NCBI GenBank assembly: GCA_037957365.1 | Contig: JARHVA010004255.1 | Coordinates: 955,001 to 1,019,000 of the forward strand | DNA length: 64,000 bases | Source: Torreya grandis | Lineage: Eukaryota; Streptophyta; Pinopsida; Cupressales; Taxaceae | Direction: 5' to 3' | Shown here: in pieces, positions 62,238 through 64,000 of the stretch | How the letters are laid out: every line of letters starts with the position of its first letter | Numbering within the stretch: position 1 is the stretch's first letter | Program-made: the position numbers and the translations under genes | Notes under the pieces: model-generated | Database searches by the model: none | Told to the model about the DNA's origin: nothing | What the model saw: the letters and a program-made list of their open reading frames with translations, nothing else

Positions 62238-63303
62238 TTACTCTTTTTTCCATCCATTTCTTCTTTTTTCTTCCCATTTTCTTCCATTCTATTTGTAAAT
62301 AAACTTTGTTAGAAGTAATTAATATTAAGTAAATATGTTTAGTAGATCTACTTGTTAATGTATATTACTTTGAAAAATTGTAAGACTCTAGTAACTTGGA
62401 TAAATTCCATTACTTGAAGTCATCTTGTAAGATTAAATTACTTAAGTGAATGTTTCCAGGCATGCAAAGCAGTTGTGTTCATTCCAAATAGTGATACCAA
62501 AACATGTAACATGTCACTAGTTATTACATGCCATAGATGACAAATTCTAGGAGGATGCCACTCAATGGTTCTCAGTTTTAGTGTAGCACATGGCTTTTGA
62601 AGGAGTTATTTCCAATTTATCTTAGTCTTCTAAAATTTTATAGATAAAAGTGTAGTCTTACATGCCAAGAGGATGGTATTTTTTGCATATCAATTGCAAC
62701 TAAAGTAAGATAATTTAAGCAATATAAAACTTTGTGTTTAGGTTTTTGAGTCTTTACTTCTATGAAATTGGTTTAAAATGAATGAGAAACAATGTTGTTT
62801 TCTAAGTAAATTTTCATCTCAGGAGATCATATGGTATATTTATGAATTTTTAAATGATAGACTTTGTTTTATCCTTAATCTAACTATGAATTCTAGTCTT
62901 TCTTAGTCATTTGCAAAAGATATTATCATCTCTTGAATGTTTATTTACTTGTGAAAAATTAATAAGATATGTAAAACTAATTATTATGAAGTAAAACTTC
63001 TCTCTTCTCACATGTTCTAGTTTTCCATTCTTAATTTCCCAAAAATTCTTTACTCATACTATGAAACAATTGCTTACTTGTTTTAGATCACCTAGTTATG
63101 GTTCATGAAATCCATGATTACATTAATACCCCAAAAATAAAATAACTTGCACATAATATATATAATCAATTAATAATTGAGAGATATTAATAATTATAAG
63201 TAAATATACATAAGAATACAAAATCTTCACCATTAAATAAAGGGGATTTAATCCCATGACTACCTAGGAAATTTTGATAGCCTAAAAAGTAGCTAGCTAA
63301 CCC

Positions 63304-64000
63304 TTTAAAGGTTTTATCAATGAGATGTTTTCAGTTTATCTAAATTATATAACAGTGTTTTATAAAGATGATACTAAACATATACAACAATTGAAACATG
63401 TGTTTGAAATATGTAGGTAGAATGGAGTATCTCTTAATCCAAAAAACTACATCTTTGTTATCCACGAAGGTAAGCTCATAGGACACATTATTTCCAAAGA
63501 TGGTGTGGCTATTGATCCTAAAAGGATAGAGGATATTTAAGGCCTATGATTACCATTACATAAGAAAGGTCTCAAAATTTTCTTAGGTAGCATAAAATTT
63601 TTAAGGAGATTCATACCTAGTTTTACATCTTTGGTGAAACCTATCATAGCCATACTAAAAATTAATCAGGTCTTTTCTTGGATAAGGAAGGTAAGAATAC
63701 ATTTTAATATATGAAGAAATAAAATTACACAAGATCCTACTCTTATGAACCCTGATTTTACTAAATACTTCATGTTTTATTCATTTTATAACCTTGATAC
63801 TATCTTACCTAAGTTAATGCAAAGGAATGATGAGGATGTAGAGCAACCAATTAAATTATTTAGTAAATGTTTGGAATATTATGAAATCAAGTATACTTTT
63901 GTTGATAATCAAGTCATTATTTTTGTAAGAAGACTAAATAAGTTTAGGAATATGGTTTCAAATAATAAAATTCATGTTATGGTCTCTCATCCTAGTACCA
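63304..64000 (+). pseudogene. Element C reverse transcriptase (C-terminal half) and RNase H, partial
   Basis: The translation picks up the element C RT where 30526 left off: GFINEMFSVYLNYITVFYKD (the catalytic YLDD now reads YLNY), then NGVSLNPKNYIFVIHEGKLI, GHIISKDGVAIDPKRIED and FLGSIKFLRRFIPSF. The RT-linked RNase H follows (FTKYFMFYSFYNLDTILPKL, MQRNDEDVEQPIKLFSKCLE) and runs off the window. The join across element D is the main proof that D is a single insertion. Confidence 0.87.

Larger units (their letters stand above)
30527..63303 (+). mobile_element. Element D: Ty3/gypsy with giant gene-bearing LTRs
   Basis: Two homologous blocks, 30527-42788 and 49093-63303, flank a gag-pol region of 6.3 kb. 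Both begin TGTT...AAAATTTCAC, and both end near TAGCTAA. The left edge interrupts the RT of C, and the right edge rejoins it. These are therefore LTRs of one insertion, about 6.46 and 6.33 kb after removing E, E2 and F. A primer-binding-like site follows the 5' LTR. The target duplication is eroded (TTCCAA on the left, TTTAAA on the right). Pol order is protease, aRNH, RT, RNase H, integrase. Each LTR contains a large non-pol gene, described separately. Confidence 0.87.
49093..63303 (+). repeat. Element D 3' LTR (carries inserted F)
   Basis: It begins TGTTCCTAAAATTTCAC, is homologous to the 5' LTR and is interrupted once, by F at 54357-62237. It holds a second copy of the LTR gene (50748-54345). 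The right edge is followed by the continuation of the element C RT. Confidence 0.87.

Noticed and set aside
1..64000. Host genes, tRNA, rRNA, CRISPR arrays, organelle insertions
   Set aside because: Nothing resembling any of these was recognised on reading both strands; all long frames resolve to retroelement parts or shadows.

Overview
This window is plant nuclear DNA that looks like part of a large, repeat-rich seed-plant genome. It is AT-rich and contains no host gene that I can support. Nearly all of it is nested, decayed LTR retrotransposons. A gymnosperm or a similarly giant genome would fit the age and nesting, but the sequence does not fix the species. Every coding region carries in-frame stops and frameshifts, so all are called pseudogenes.

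Layout, left to right. (1) Element B, minus strand: protease and gag at 1-1961, a leader to 4080, then, beyond element A, the rest of its leader and its probable 5' LTR at 20093-21149. (2) Element A, plus strand, 4086-20087: a complete 16.0-kb Ty3/gypsy element of Tat type inserted in B. It has 1.2-kb LTRs, a perfect 5-bp target duplication (GATAG), and the order gag, protease, RT, RNase H, second RNase H, integrase. (3) Element G, minus strand, about 21155-24530: the 3' end of a probable Ty1/copia (Sirevirus-like) element. (4) Element C, plus strand, about 24535-30526 and again from 63304 to the window end: its RT is split by element D. (5) Element D, plus strand, 30527-63303: a Ty3/gypsy element with LTRs of about 6.4 kb after later insertions are subtracted. 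Each D LTR carries a gene of about 3.6 kb for a non-pol protein. (6) Inside D's 5' LTR: a complete 4.6-kb non-autonomous element E (31785-36350) and a solo E LTR, E2 (37264-38490). (7) Inside D's 3' LTR: element F, minus strand, 54357-62237, with recognisable gag and protease only.

Relative age reads from the nesting: C, then D, then E, E2 and F; and B, then A. By eye, E's LTRs differ least. Elements C and D share the order protease, RNase H (aRNH type), RT, whereas A has its extra RNase H after the RT-linked one. E and the D-LTR gene encode long proteins that I cannot assign to a family. They are the best candidates here for something undescribed. Several families also carry arrays of degenerate palindromic 12-17-mers near their 5' ends, and A's 3' untranslated region carries a repeated hairpin with a compensatory stem change.
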